64,000 nucleotides of DNA from Pycnococcus provasolii (lineage: Eukaryota; Chlorophyta; Pseudoscourfieldiophyceae; Pseudoscourfieldiales; Pycnococcaceae). Below are positions 37,224-46,072 of this stretch, in pieces. Position numbers and translations under genes: made by a program. The notes under the pieces were generated by a model. The model was not told the origin of the DNA. It saw only the letters and a program-made list of their open reading frames with translations, and did no database searches. The DNA is taken from assembly GCA_938743325.2 (NCBI GenBank), contig OW568895.1, positions 432,916 through 496,915 on the forward strand, in the 5' to 3' direction. Each line of letters begins with the position of its first letter. Position 1 is the stretch's first letter.

Positions 37224-39389
37224 TCATGATCCGAAGCAGGCAAAGAAGCCTCCTCCACCCGATGATGGCCCGCCAGTCTTCGGACGAGCCTTTTCGCCAT
37301 ATTTCTCCTGCAACTTTTCAAGTGTCCTCTGCAGGCTGATGTTTTTGTCAACCTCCTCCATCATCTTATCCTTAAAGATCCGAGCCGCGTGTTCGGCGTC
37401 GTCGCGCTGTTTCACTGCGGAAATGCGACTGCGTTCCGCTTCTCTCCACCGCTGCCAGTTGAGCCAAGATCCGTCCTCTCCCTTCGTTTCGTCTATGTCA
37501 GCAAGGCCCCTCAGGCGCTCAATCTCCTTCTCCGCCATGTCTGCCGCCTCGCTCAAACGCGAGATCGTCTCCTTATCTTGCTCATGGTAGCCCTCGTATC
37601 GCTTCAGCTCATCTTTAAGCTCTTGCATCAATTCATTCCTAGTGCCCTCCTCCGAGAGCATTTGGTCAGCCACCTTCATGTCCTCGTGGCGCTGTTCCTC
37701 GTACGACTCAGCGAGGTCCTCAAACTTCTTCAAAAGCGCCGCCTTCTCCTTGTCCATAACCTGTTTCTCCGCCTTGATTTCCGCAAGCTCGTCCTCCAGC
37801 TTACTGATCTCCGACTGAAGCTCGGCAACTTGCTTCGAGTCTCCTCCAGCTCGCGGGGCAGCGGCGGCGCCGATGCCGGTCGAGGAAGTCATCGATCCTC
37901 CTGCAATCAAGCTCGCCGCCATCGTAAAGCGCGCCTTAACCATCTGCGCGCGCTGCTTCTGCAGCTCCTGCTTGAGCTCATTGATCTCGTCGGAGCTGCC
38001 CTCCGACAGCTTCTTCTTCAATTCCTCAGCCTCAAGCTTGAGTCGTTCCACAGCAGCCTCGGGCGTTTCTGTCTCGTTGAGCGTAGCGTGGTTGATAATC
38101 TGCTTCGCGCGCACGGCGAAGCGAAGGGTCGAGTGCGTCTCCTCCGTGTGCTGGTCGGCAATGTGCACGCAGCAGACATTCACGCACTTGGAGTTGCCGC
38201 CGAGGGCGGGCTGCAGGAGGCGCGTAAGGTTGGAGTCGCGGTACGGAACGTGCTGCTTCTTCGCGCCCTTGGCTGCGCCATCGCCGCCGGAGAGGATGTT
38301 GATGACGAGTCCAAGCGTGAGAAGGCTCTTGTTGATCATGACGCCCTCCTTCGCGCGCTCGCCCGTCGCCTCCGTCTTGGCCAGGCGCTCCGAACCGGCA
38401 AGGTCGACGAAAGCGAGCGTGGAGAAGCGCACGGATCCCGTGCCCTTGCCTTGTTTGTACTGCGGCAGCTCCGCGCAGCTGCGCACGCCCGCCATCTCCG
38501 GCGACGGTGCCATCCTGGACTCGACGTGTATGCGAAAGATGGTGTGACTTCGGCTCGAGACGATGTTCATCTTCGTCGAGCCAACTTGCCTCGCCTTCTG
38601 CCCCACCATGACGAGTTCCATCGCCTGAGACGCGGTCTGCACGTACGGCTCGCGCGAGCCCGGAACATACGGCCCCTTCTTTCCATCCATGAGCTTGAGC
38701 GGCTTGTGTTCCTTCACGAGCAGGTCTCGCAGCTCCTCCTTGTAGATTTCGATGTACGAGACGGAGACGAAGAACGCGCGCTCCGTCTCGGCGTTCATTT
38801 TTTCGAAGAACTCGTTGATTGCGAGCGGCATGAGCCCGGGCATGGACTCGTTTCCTAGGATGGTGTGCGTCTTTCCCGCTCCCGTCTGGCCGTACGCAAA
38901 TACCGTTCCGTTGAAGCCGCTCATGCACTCGTCGAGAAGGTGCTTGATTTCGTTTTCGTAGATATCCTTGGTTTCCGTGTCCTGCAGGTACACGCGGTGG
39001 AACTGGTACTCCTCTCGGTTATCCTCGAGGTCGTCGATTTGCGTTTTGTCGTACGTCCACCGTCCGATGGTTTCTCCGAGCTCCTTGCGGTGCGGCCTGA
39101 CCCGAACGAATACTCTGATGGCTTCGTCAGACGCCTTGCTTTTTGCGCCAACGGATGTTCCCACGCGTTCCATCTTCTTCGCCGGGTCCAAGGTTTGGTG
39201 GAGGTTATCCTGAACAAACGACTTGTCGTTCGTGGCGGCATACTTCGCGCTGGTTGACATTTCCTTCACCATCTTCTTTTCAACGGCAGGAGGCGTTGCA
39301 GTCTTCTTGGTTGCCGCTCCTGTCGTCGCCGTCTTCGCCGTGGTTCCCGGCGAGGACCTGGTAGAAGTCGGCGACTTCTTAGGCGGCAT
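37224..39389 (-). CDS. N-terminal-motor kinesin with C-terminal CaaX-like motif
   Basis: ATG at 39389 gives 721 residues. After a ~88-residue Lys/Thr/Ala-rich N-terminal extension the motor begins 'AIRVFVRVRPH'. It has the P-loop GQTGAGKT (167-174), switch I 'NIVSSRSH' (275-282), switch II 'DLAGSE' (329-334) and 'HVPYRDSNLTRLLQPALGG', with 'EETHSTLRFAVRAKQI' at the motor end (~425). Residues ~440-690 are predicted coiled coil, broken by an Ala/Gly hinge near 510. The protein ends GGGGFFACFGS; CFGS has the form of a farnesylation CaaX box. The motor resembles CENP-E/kinesin-7 types, but the subfamily is inferred. No intron is needed. Confidence 0.93.
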   Translation of the reverse strand: MPPKKSPTSTRSSPGTTAKTATTGAATKKTATPPAVEKKMVKEMSTSAKYAATNDKSFVQDNLHQTLDPAKKMERVGTSVGAKSKASDEAIRVFVRVRPHRKELGETIGRWTYDKTQIDDLEDNREEYQFHRVYLQDTETKDIYENEIKHLLDECMSGFNGTVFAYGQTGAGKTHTILGNESMPGLMPLAINEFFEKMNAETERAFFVSVSYIEIYKEELRDLLVKEHKPLKLMDGKKGPYVPGSREPYVQTASQAMELVMVGQKARQVGSTKMNIVSSRSHTIFRIHVESRMAPSPEMAGVRSCAELPQYKQGKGTGSVRFSTLAFVDLAGSERLAKTEATGERAKEGVMINKSLLTLGLVINILSGGDGAAKGAKKQHVPYRDSNLTRLLQPALGGNSKCVNVCCVHIADQHTEETHSTLRFAVRAKQIINHATLNETETPEAAVERLKLEAEELKKKLSEGSSDEINELKQELQKQRAQMVKARFTMAASLIAGGSMTSSTGIGAAAAPRAGGDSKQVAELQSEISKLEDELAEIKAEKQVMDKEKAALLKKFEDLAESYEEQRHEDMKVADQMLSEEGTRNELMQELKDELKRYEGYHEQDKETISRLSEAADMAEKEIERLRGLADIDETKGEDGSWLNWQRWREAERSRISAVKQRDDAEHAARIFKDKMMEEVDKNISLQRTLEKLQEKYGEKARPKTGGPSSGGGGFFACFGS

Positions 39390-40519
39390 GATGTCTGAGC
39401 AGCGAAAAACCTTAAGAGGAAGAGGAAGAGGAGCGAGACAACTTTAAAAAGCTGCAGTACCACTTGTAGCACCAGGCGTACCAAAGCACCAGAATGAAAC
39501 GCCGTGGACGAAAGGCCAAGGCACGTGAGCGAGACAAGCTTGCGTGCGAGGGGAATGGAGAGGGGGAAGGGGTCGCGTTGCCTCTCGTAATAATAAACTC
39601 CATCGGGGAGGGGAAGGGAAAGAACAGTGTCGGCGCCCATACCCTTTGCTTTCTTTCCTTTCTTCGGAGCGATCGATCGCCCGGGGCGAAACCTCGATCG
39701 GGACCCAATGCAAGGGGCCCACTGCGAGGGGCCGGCCCACAGTCCCACGGCCATTTGGTGATGTGGTGATGTGGGTTCTCGCGGCCGATACATTCGGGCG
39801 AACGATAAAGTTTCCTGTCCATCGATCGGGATCCCACACAAACACCGTACATAGGTGTCGTGTGCAACTCCATTGGGCAAGTTGCAACCAGCCCTCTGGA
39901 GGTTCCCCCTTTCTCGGTCGGGTGCGGTGCGGTGCGGTGGTTTGGTTTGCCGATAGGTAGTACAAGAATAATCCTGAAGGTCGGAGCGACAAGCGCCCAT
40001 ACCACGTGCTCGTAGGTCGCGATCGATAATCGCCCTCGGAATCGACCTCCATCGATAATCGGCTAAAAGGACCCGGGGGCGATCGATCGCGGCGTCGCTC
40101 GAGCGAGAGCGCAGGCGTGCATTCTCGCATTCTCGCATTCCCTTTTCTCCACAATCCACATTATTAGGACACGAGTGATTCGGGAACCAGTCTTGATCTG
40201 TAGTACTCACAACCTTGGAAGGTGTTCCCTCTGCCTTGAAGCTCACCTGGAAACCTCGTCCTCCTCCACAACTTCAAGCTCGAGCCATAAATACTGTATA
40301 TCAACTACTGCAGTAGTTCTAAGACCTCAAGTCAAATCAATCAAATACATGCCAAATAAAACAAAAAAAAGTTCGTGTCGTTTTTCAATTAAAAAAATAA
40401 TGTATTCGTTGTCGTCGTGCAGATGATTTTGTTCTCCAGCTACCTATCACCCAAAACAGCCAGGAAAAAAAACAAGTAGTGCTATCTAGTGATTTTCAAA
40501 AAAAAACAAAGCAGAATGC
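39390..40519. other. Intergenic region, no gene recognised
   Basis: This 1.1-kb stretch lies between the start of the kinesin gene and the end of the ammonium-transporter gene, both on the minus strand. Overlapping ORFs in several minus and plus frames (39266-40246) have biased, unprotein-like composition. The motif GATCGATCG recurs around 39670-40085, and a GGTGC repeat occurs near 39925. AT-rich sequence at 40360-40510 probably includes the transporter 3' UTR. Confidence 0.5.
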
Positions 40520-42064
40520 TTAAGCTGGCACCACTTCGGCGTCAGACTTCTTATCAATGGTGATACCCTCGGCAAGGTCGTCAAGCGAGTAGCAAGCCTC
40601 TCCGTGACAGTACTGATCCAAGCCAGTCTTCGTCTCCACCACGTCCTCCACGCGCAAGCCGCCGCAAACTTTGTCAGTCACCTTAAGTGCGAGGTAGCTC
40701 GCCACGCCTGTGTAAGCCACCGTCGCCAATGCCGCCGCCGTCTGAATGCCGAGCTGCGTCATCATCGGCGTCTCCACGAACCCTCCGAACGCCGGCGCGC
40801 CGAGAACGGCGAGAAGGATCGTGCCAACAAATCCGCCGACGCCGTGAACGCCGAACACGTCAAGGCTGTCGTCGTAGCCAAACTTCGTCTTCACCTCCGT
40901 GGAGAAGTAGCGGCAAATCAATGCAGAAATGGTTCCCATGAGAATGCCTCCGAGCGGGCCCACGGAGCCGGCGGCGGGCGTGATGGCTGCAAGTCCCGCG
41001 ACGCAGCCGGTGCAGATTCCAACGATGCTCGTCTTCTTCGTCTCCATGTAGTCGAGCGCCATCCAGACGAGGCCGGCGATGGAAGCCGAGAGGTGCGTCA
41101 CGAGGTTCGCGAACGCCGCGTCGTGGCCGGCGGCACCGGCGGAACCGCCGTTGAAGCCAAACCAGCCAACCCAAAGCATGCCTGTGCCAAGAAGCGTGAG
41201 GAGGATATTGCCGGGGACCATGCGATTCTCCTTGCGCGGTCCAACCACAATGGCAGCGACGAGCGCGCCGATGCCAGCCGTTATGTGCACGACGATGCCA
41301 CCCGCAAAGTCAATGACGCCCGCAGCCGCGAGCGCGCCACCTCCCCAGATGAGGTGGCAGGCAGGGTAGTACACGAGAACGCTCCAGACGGCCATGTACA
41401 CGATACTCGCGTTGAACTTCATGCGCTCGACGAACGCGCCAATCATCAGCGCGGGCGTGATGACGGCGAACGTCATCTGGTACAGCGCCCACAGAGCCTC
41501 GGGAAGCGTCTCCTGGAGCGAGTCCTTGGTGATGGACATGAGGAACGCCTTGTCGAGTCCTCCGACTGCGGCGTTGGGCGCTTCCGAGAAGCAGAGCGAG
41601 TATCCGAATGCCCACCACATGACTGACGTTACGAGCGCACAGACGAGGCACTGCGCGAACACGGAGAGCTGGTTTTTGCGGCGCACGAGTCCTCCGTAGA
41701 AAGCGGACAGGCCAGGCAGCGTCATGAAGAGCACGAGAGCGGAGCACGTGAGGATCCACGCGGCATCCGCGCCGACGGGCGTGGACGCGATGTTCGCGAC
41801 GGGGTTCACCTTGACGGAAGCCGTGGCGGCCGAGGCGGCGGCGGCGGCCATCGGTGCGGCCGTTGCCGATGTTTTGGTTGCGCGTGGCTTGCGCGTCACA
41901 CCACGCGTGTTGGATGTTGCGTCCGCCGATCGGCGGTGCGCGTTACATAGCGGGCTTGCGCGTCCCAGGCCGCGAGCACGAGCAGCGGCGGCCCGAGCCG
42001 CGCCCCCGCGAGCGAAGGCGGGCATGCGCACCGTTGAAGAAGGCTTATTGAACGTGAGCACCAT
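40520..42064 (-). CDS. AmtB-type ammonium transporter
   Basis: ATG at 42064 gives 514 residues. The core (from about residue 75) is a canonical Amt/MEP channel with about 11 membrane helices: 'ALVLFMTLPGLSAFYGGLVRR' (helix 1 and the AFYGG signature), 'WWAFGYSLCF', 'VYMAVWSVLVYYPACHLIW', 'IDFAGGIVVHITAGIGALVA' (the DFAGG-x-VVH block with the pore His), 'GMLWVGWFGFNGGSAGAA', and 'VFGVHGVGGFVGTILLAVLG' (second pore His). It moves ammonium across the plasma membrane or plastid envelope. The ~70-residue Ala/Arg-rich extension ahead of the core is unusual for plasma-membrane AMTs and resembles a transit peptide. The sequence is of the bacterial/AMT2 type rather than plant AMT1 (inference from motifs). 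Confidence 0.93.
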   Translation of the reverse strand: MVLTFNKPSSTVRMPAFARGGAARAAAARARGLGRASPLCNAHRRSADATSNTRGVTRKPRATKTSATAAPMAAAAASAATASVKVNPVANIASTPVGADAAWILTCSALVLFMTLPGLSAFYGGLVRRKNQLSVFAQCLVCALVTSVMWWAFGYSLCFSEAPNAAVGGLDKAFLMSITKDSLQETLPEALWALYQMTFAVITPALMIGAFVERMKFNASIVYMAVWSVLVYYPACHLIWGGGALAAAGVIDFAGGIVVHITAGIGALVAAIVVGPRKENRMVPGNILLTLLGTGMLWVGWFGFNGGSAGAAGHDAAFANLVTHLSASIAGLVWMALDYMETKKTSIVGICTGCVAGLAAITPAAGSVGPLGGILMGTISALICRYFSTEVKTKFGYDDSLDVFGVHGVGGFVGTILLAVLGAPAFGGFVETPMMTQLGIQTAAALATVAYTGVASYLALKVTDKVCGGLRVEDVVETKTGLDQYCHGEACYSLDDLAEGITIDKKSDAEVVPA

Positions 42065-42772
42065 ATGTTGGTTAATAAGGCACGTACGTCGTGAGGTGAG
42101 CTATCCGGAATGATGTCGAAGGGTGGGATGGGAGGGAACTGCTGCGGTTGGATGGCTGCTGTCAGCGTGTGCGTTTGGTGGGGGGGGCGACCCGTGGCCC
42201 TTCCAAACAGGCGAAAAAGAAACGTGCGCTTGCGTTTCGACGCGTTGGGCCCATCTTCCGAGACCGTTTCGTACCGCACATTCACGCCCAAAGGGACGCG
42301 ATCCCGATGAGGCTGGCGTCCCTTTCGCGTCCTTTCGCTTCTACGGAATCGAGGGACAAAGAACGTTCCAAAAAAGGCGCACGCTGCTTTGGAACATTGG
42401 TTGATGCCTTTTCGGTTCGGATGAAAGGTTTAGGCTACCCTAGGCTAGGAAACAACAACAAGGCCGCAAACAACATTAAGAGCAAACACGCTACAGGCGC
42501 CTAGACTATCGGAATAGGTAAGGTGTCACTCGCATTACCGGATTAAGGCAAGTAAGGGGCAACATTATTACAGAGAGTTGACGCGTTTTGGGAAAGAAGA
42601 GGCACCTTTTTACTAAAAAGGGGTCGGGGGTAAAAAGTCGTGAGGGGTAAAAAGTCGTGAACGGCCTTGACGACGTGCTGCGCCACGCCAGTGACGACAC
42701 GGTGACGTCCCCGACGTCAGGCTGCTCGCCAGTGGTCCCCTGGGAGTCGCTTTGCTGCCAGGAGGCCAAGGT
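42065..42772. other. Intergenic region, no gene recognised
   Basis: Holds the promoter of the ammonium transporter and, from about 42500, sequence that may already belong to the decayed retrotransposon whose integrase lies to the right. A GTCGTGA...GGTAAAAA repeat is present near 42620-42660. ORFs here lack recognisable features. Confidence 0.4.
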
Positions 42773-43060
42773 TTCGTCGAGGCACGGTCGCCCCACCATG
42801 ACAGTCCCTACGCTGGTCACATGGGCCGAGATCGTACAGTACTCTCGCCTTAGCTAGACGATACTTCATACTACTTTTGGCCGGATATGGCAACTTACGT
42901 CAAGGAATATTGCAAACGTTGCCCGATCTGCCAATTACACAATCCTGGCAACAAACGCCGAGCTGCACCATTGAAGCCAATATGTACCACCTGCAGGAGC
43001 CCCGTTTCGTGAACTCACAATGGATTTTGTTTCCGTTACCAAGTCGAAATGGACCTAGCC
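42773..43060 (+). pseudogene. Ty3/gypsy-type integrase fragment
   Basis: One plus-strand frame reads 'HHDSPYAGHMGRDRTV', a TAG stop, then 'SYYFWPDMATYVKEYCKRC' and 'CQLHNPGNKRRAAPLKPI'. This is the HHCC zinc-binding module of LTR-retrotransposon integrases (H-x-p-x-aGH-x-G, YyWPgM, C-x2-C) in the right order and spacing. A frameshift then continues with 'APFRELTMDFVSVTKSKW', matching the start of the catalytic core with its first Asp. With a stop and a frameshift it is a decayed copy. No LTRs or reverse transcriptase are seen nearby. Confidence 0.82.
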
Positions 43061-43225
43061 TAAGCTTAGATTCGGGGTTAAAGAAAGCCTGGTTCAAGCA
43101 CGTATTGTGGTTTTGGTTTGCGTTTCCTTTCTTTTCTGCCCCAACCGAATGCATTCATCACACGCGTGTGTTGAACGCCGCCTCCGACACGTCAGACTTC
43201 GAAGACCTTCACCTTCGTGTCAGCC

Positions 43226-43238
43226 ATGCTCAGCACGA

Positions 43239-43269
<31 letters not shown>

Positions 43270-44596
43270 CCCTCGCCCTCGCCCTCACGTTTGTTGCTGT
43301 GCTCGCGTTCCTCGAGGGTTACCCGTAGTAGGGTTAGGGACTTCCTCCCTAATTCTAACTGGTAGTAGGGAGAGGGTTCGAGTCAGTGCGCTGGCGTCGT
43401 CGCCTTCTCACGCGTACTTGGCGGAAATCACGGGGACGGGCGTGCACCTCGCGCTCGCGTATGCGATCGCTCGCATCGTTCACGTCGCGATACCAGGACC
43501 TCTCATTGCGAAGTTTTGGGCGCAACACTGTATGGGGGGGGAACGCCAACTCCCGGACGACAACGCGACCACGGAAGAGGCGGCGCGACTCGACCAGGCG
43601 CTCGACAAAAGAAAGGAAATGATGAAGAACAACTTCTTCCAATCAATTCCGGGCCAGCTGATACACCCATTTTTCTTTTTCGAGATTTTTCGTGCGTTGT
43701 GTCGGTGCATTCAGCTTAGTGGATTGACGCACTTCCTTCCTAACGAAGGACGAGGAACACTGCGTGGAGCTCTCCTTGGATGGACGCACACCGACAAGTT
43801 TGCGGATATCATCGACAAAGCTGGGCTTGTCAACAAGTGCTCTGTTCTCTGCCTTGCTTGGGCAGCACTAAACGTGACGAAGGCGTCAATCCGTGAAGTG
43901 CGCGCGGTGGTTGCGGAGAGCATCGTCGATTCTCGCTTTCGCTCACAGACTCTGTCCACCCTCTTGCTGCTCGACCGGGTACTCACCACCCTATCGGTTG
44001 CGTTGCCGCTGATTGTTGCTTACCTAAGCCACTCGAACGGTCCTCTTGTCACCTCGATCGGTGGGTTCGTCGGCCTCGCACTTGGCTTGGGGTCCCAAGA
44101 CGCCGCGAAAAGCTTCGTTGCGGGAGTCAGCCTGTTGTGGCGACAACCGTTCGCCGTGGGTGACGCCATCGAAATACCATCACTCAAGGTGTTTGGAAAG
44201 CTGCTCCAATTTGGCATTTTCAATTCGGTGATTGAGGATTTGGACGGCCGACCCGTGACGGTTCCCAATGCCGCGCTCGCAGCTGGTGCCGTGGTGAATC
44301 GTAGCCGAGCCCGCTTGCGTTTGTGCAGGCTCGACATATTGGTCATGCCGCCGTCATCCTCGCAGCTTCGCTCATTTCTGCAAGATGCGCGACGCAACGT
44401 CGGAGGATCTGTGAACATCTCATCCATCACTTGTGACGGTGTTGGCATCACGGCAAAGATGAAGGTAAAGAACGACGCCACGTTCGACGCAACAAAGGGA
44501 GACCTTTACGCGAAGTTGCTGGAAAGCGCGGAGAAGCATGAAGTGGAGCTCTCCTTCGAAAAGAGGATCGTCCTTCAGCCTCCGGCGTCCGAGTGA
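43226..44596 (+). CDS. MscS-family mechanosensitive channel, probably organellar
   Basis: ATG at 43226 gives 456 residues. The N terminus contains 'PRPRPRPRPRP' coded by a CCCTCG hexamer array and then Ser/Arg-rich sequence, as in plastid transit peptides. The channel core shows the MscS pore helix 'GGFVGLALGLGSQDAAKSFV' followed by 'WRQPFAVGDAIEI', 'GKLLQFGIFNSVIEDLDGRPVTVPN' and 'VVNRSRARL', i.e. the beta domain with the conserved pf-x-vGD-x-i, V-x-x-i, dg-x2-v-x-vPN pattern. Upstream helices lie around residues 60-90, 145-165, 205-225 and 245-275. Such channels (MSL2/3 in plants) relieve osmotic tension in plastid envelopes. Codons before 43226 in frame lack an ATG close by. Confidence 0.92.
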
Positions 44597-44830
44597 ATCA
44601 ATGTAAAGTAAGTGCGTACTTTTTCCGAGGAAATACTGTACAGAGGTCGAGAAAAAAAAAAAATTCCCTCTGGGATACCTCGCTCATGTATGCACGCGTA
44701 CTCTCCGGCAGGAAGAGCGCACAAGAGCGCAACTCTCTTGCTATGTGCACGTGGCGTTTGTCAGGGTTGGTGTTTTAATTGTAATAACACAACTGTACAC
44801 TTTTGCCTCAACTTCGAAGGATGCCAGCCG

Positions 44831-45787
44831 TCAGCGGCGGTCCGATGATCCTGAAAGTGACGCCGCGAGCGAGCTTGGGATGGAAAAAGCACTTTGCAGC
44901 TCCGCTAGGCTTCCTTCTGAGCCACCGGCATCGTGGCCACCACCACCTCCGTGACCGCCGCCGCCACCGCGCAGCTGGACGTGTCTCGTTATGCGGTCGT
45001 TGCGGTCATCAACCGCCGCGCGTATACGTTCGCGCATTCTCGCCGTACGATCTCTTACATTTTGCACCCGCGCCATGGCTGCGTGCTTGTCAAATCTTCT
45101 CGACGACTCGTCAACACCCGCCGACACAGCCGGGGTTGGCTCAGTCGTCGTGACTGGCTCAGTCGAGGTTGTCTCAGCCTCGACGATCACCTCCTCCGTT
45201 TCTGATTCTGTTTCTGTTTCTTCCCCAACCACCGTATCGGCCAGGGTCTCTTCGTCGTCTTGCTCTTTTTGATCTGCGTGCAAGGCATCACCATCGTTCT
45301 CCAGTCTCACCCCGGCCTCAACAACTTCCTCTCTGCCAAGGTCGCCTCCCCTTAACGTCGCCGCGGCCGTCGCTAAGTAGGCCGCTGGCCCATCCTTGAG
45401 TAGCACGAACGCAGCACCCGTCAACGTTAAAAGCAACGCCAAGAAGCGCCATAGCCACCTCCCTCTTCGTTCGGGACCTTTCAAGCTTTTTCCGTCGTAG
45501 TACGACGGCAGGCCGCCGCCGTGCGCATGCCTTGCATACCTCCCCGCTTGTGCCGGCACTGCCACGTTGGATGGGCGCGCACGCATCACGATACCTGTGG
45601 TCTGTGCAAGCCTACTTGAGTGGGACGACGGGCAGGAGCTGATGGCTGGAGGCTCAAGTCGCGTCGGGAGATCGTACAAACTACGGTGGGCAAAACGTTG
45701 CTGCAGCGGGGCAGAGGGAGGGCAAACGGATCTAAGGTTAAGAGTACCCGGTAGGTAGAAGTTAAAAACCCCAAACATCATCCCCAT
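44831..45787 (-). CDS. Single-pass membrane protein with acidic and Gly/His-rich regions
   Basis: The open frame from ATG 45787 codes 318 residues; an internal ATG at 45586 (start 'MRARPSNVAVPAQ') is an equally reasonable start giving 251. A single membrane segment 'WLWRFLALLLTLTGAAFVLL' is preceded by a basic stretch (GPERRGR), suggesting the N terminus faces the cytosol or stroma. After it come an acidic Glu/Thr-rich region, a basic helical segment 'ARVQNVRDRTARMRERIRAA', and 'LRGGGGGHGGGGGHDAGG'. No known family. Its stop lies 234 bp beyond the convergent MscS gene. Confidence 0.7.
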   Translation of the reverse strand: MGMMFGVFNFYLPGTLNLRSVCPPSAPLQQRFAHRSLYDLPTRLEPPAISSCPSSHSSRLAQTTGIVMRARPSNVAVPAQAGRYARHAHGGGLPSYYDGKSLKGPERRGRWLWRFLALLLTLTGAAFVLLKDGPAAYLATAAATLRGGDLGREEVVEAGVRLENDGDALHADQKEQDDEETLADTVVGEETETESETEEVIVEAETTSTEPVTTTEPTPAVSAGVDESSRRFDKHAAMARVQNVRDRTARMRERIRAAVDDRNDRITRHVQLRGGGGGHGGGGGHDAGGSEGSLAELQSAFSIPSSLAASLSGSSDRR

Positions 45788-46072
45788 ATCCTTTGGAAAA
45801 CCAAACCCCTCTCACATCACTCCGTTCACTCGTCCAACTCAAGGGAATAAACTGACAGATCAGCTTACTTCATGTACTGTAGACTACGATAAGATGTATG
45901 TAAGTTACGATGGCGGTCAAGGAAAAGAACAAAACAAAGGAGCGCGTTCAAAACGCCTATTTAAGGTAGATACAAACATTGTGCTTATTTTAATAAGATC
46001 TTTGACAACAGCAACAACATGATCATGGATCATGGATCATGGATCATGAGCGGGGGAGGTCGAGGCTATGGG

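Noticed and set aside
37389-38858. 489-codon plus-strand ORF
   Set aside because: Antisense shadow of the kinesin gene; Arg/Leu-rich composition without domains.
39266-40246. 326-codon minus-strand ORF upstream of the kinesin
   Set aside because: Begins at a non-ATG codon, overlaps the kinesin start, and has repetitive Arg/Pro-rich composition.
40604-41626. 340-codon plus-strand ORF
   Set aside because: Exact antisense of the ammonium transporter membrane domain.
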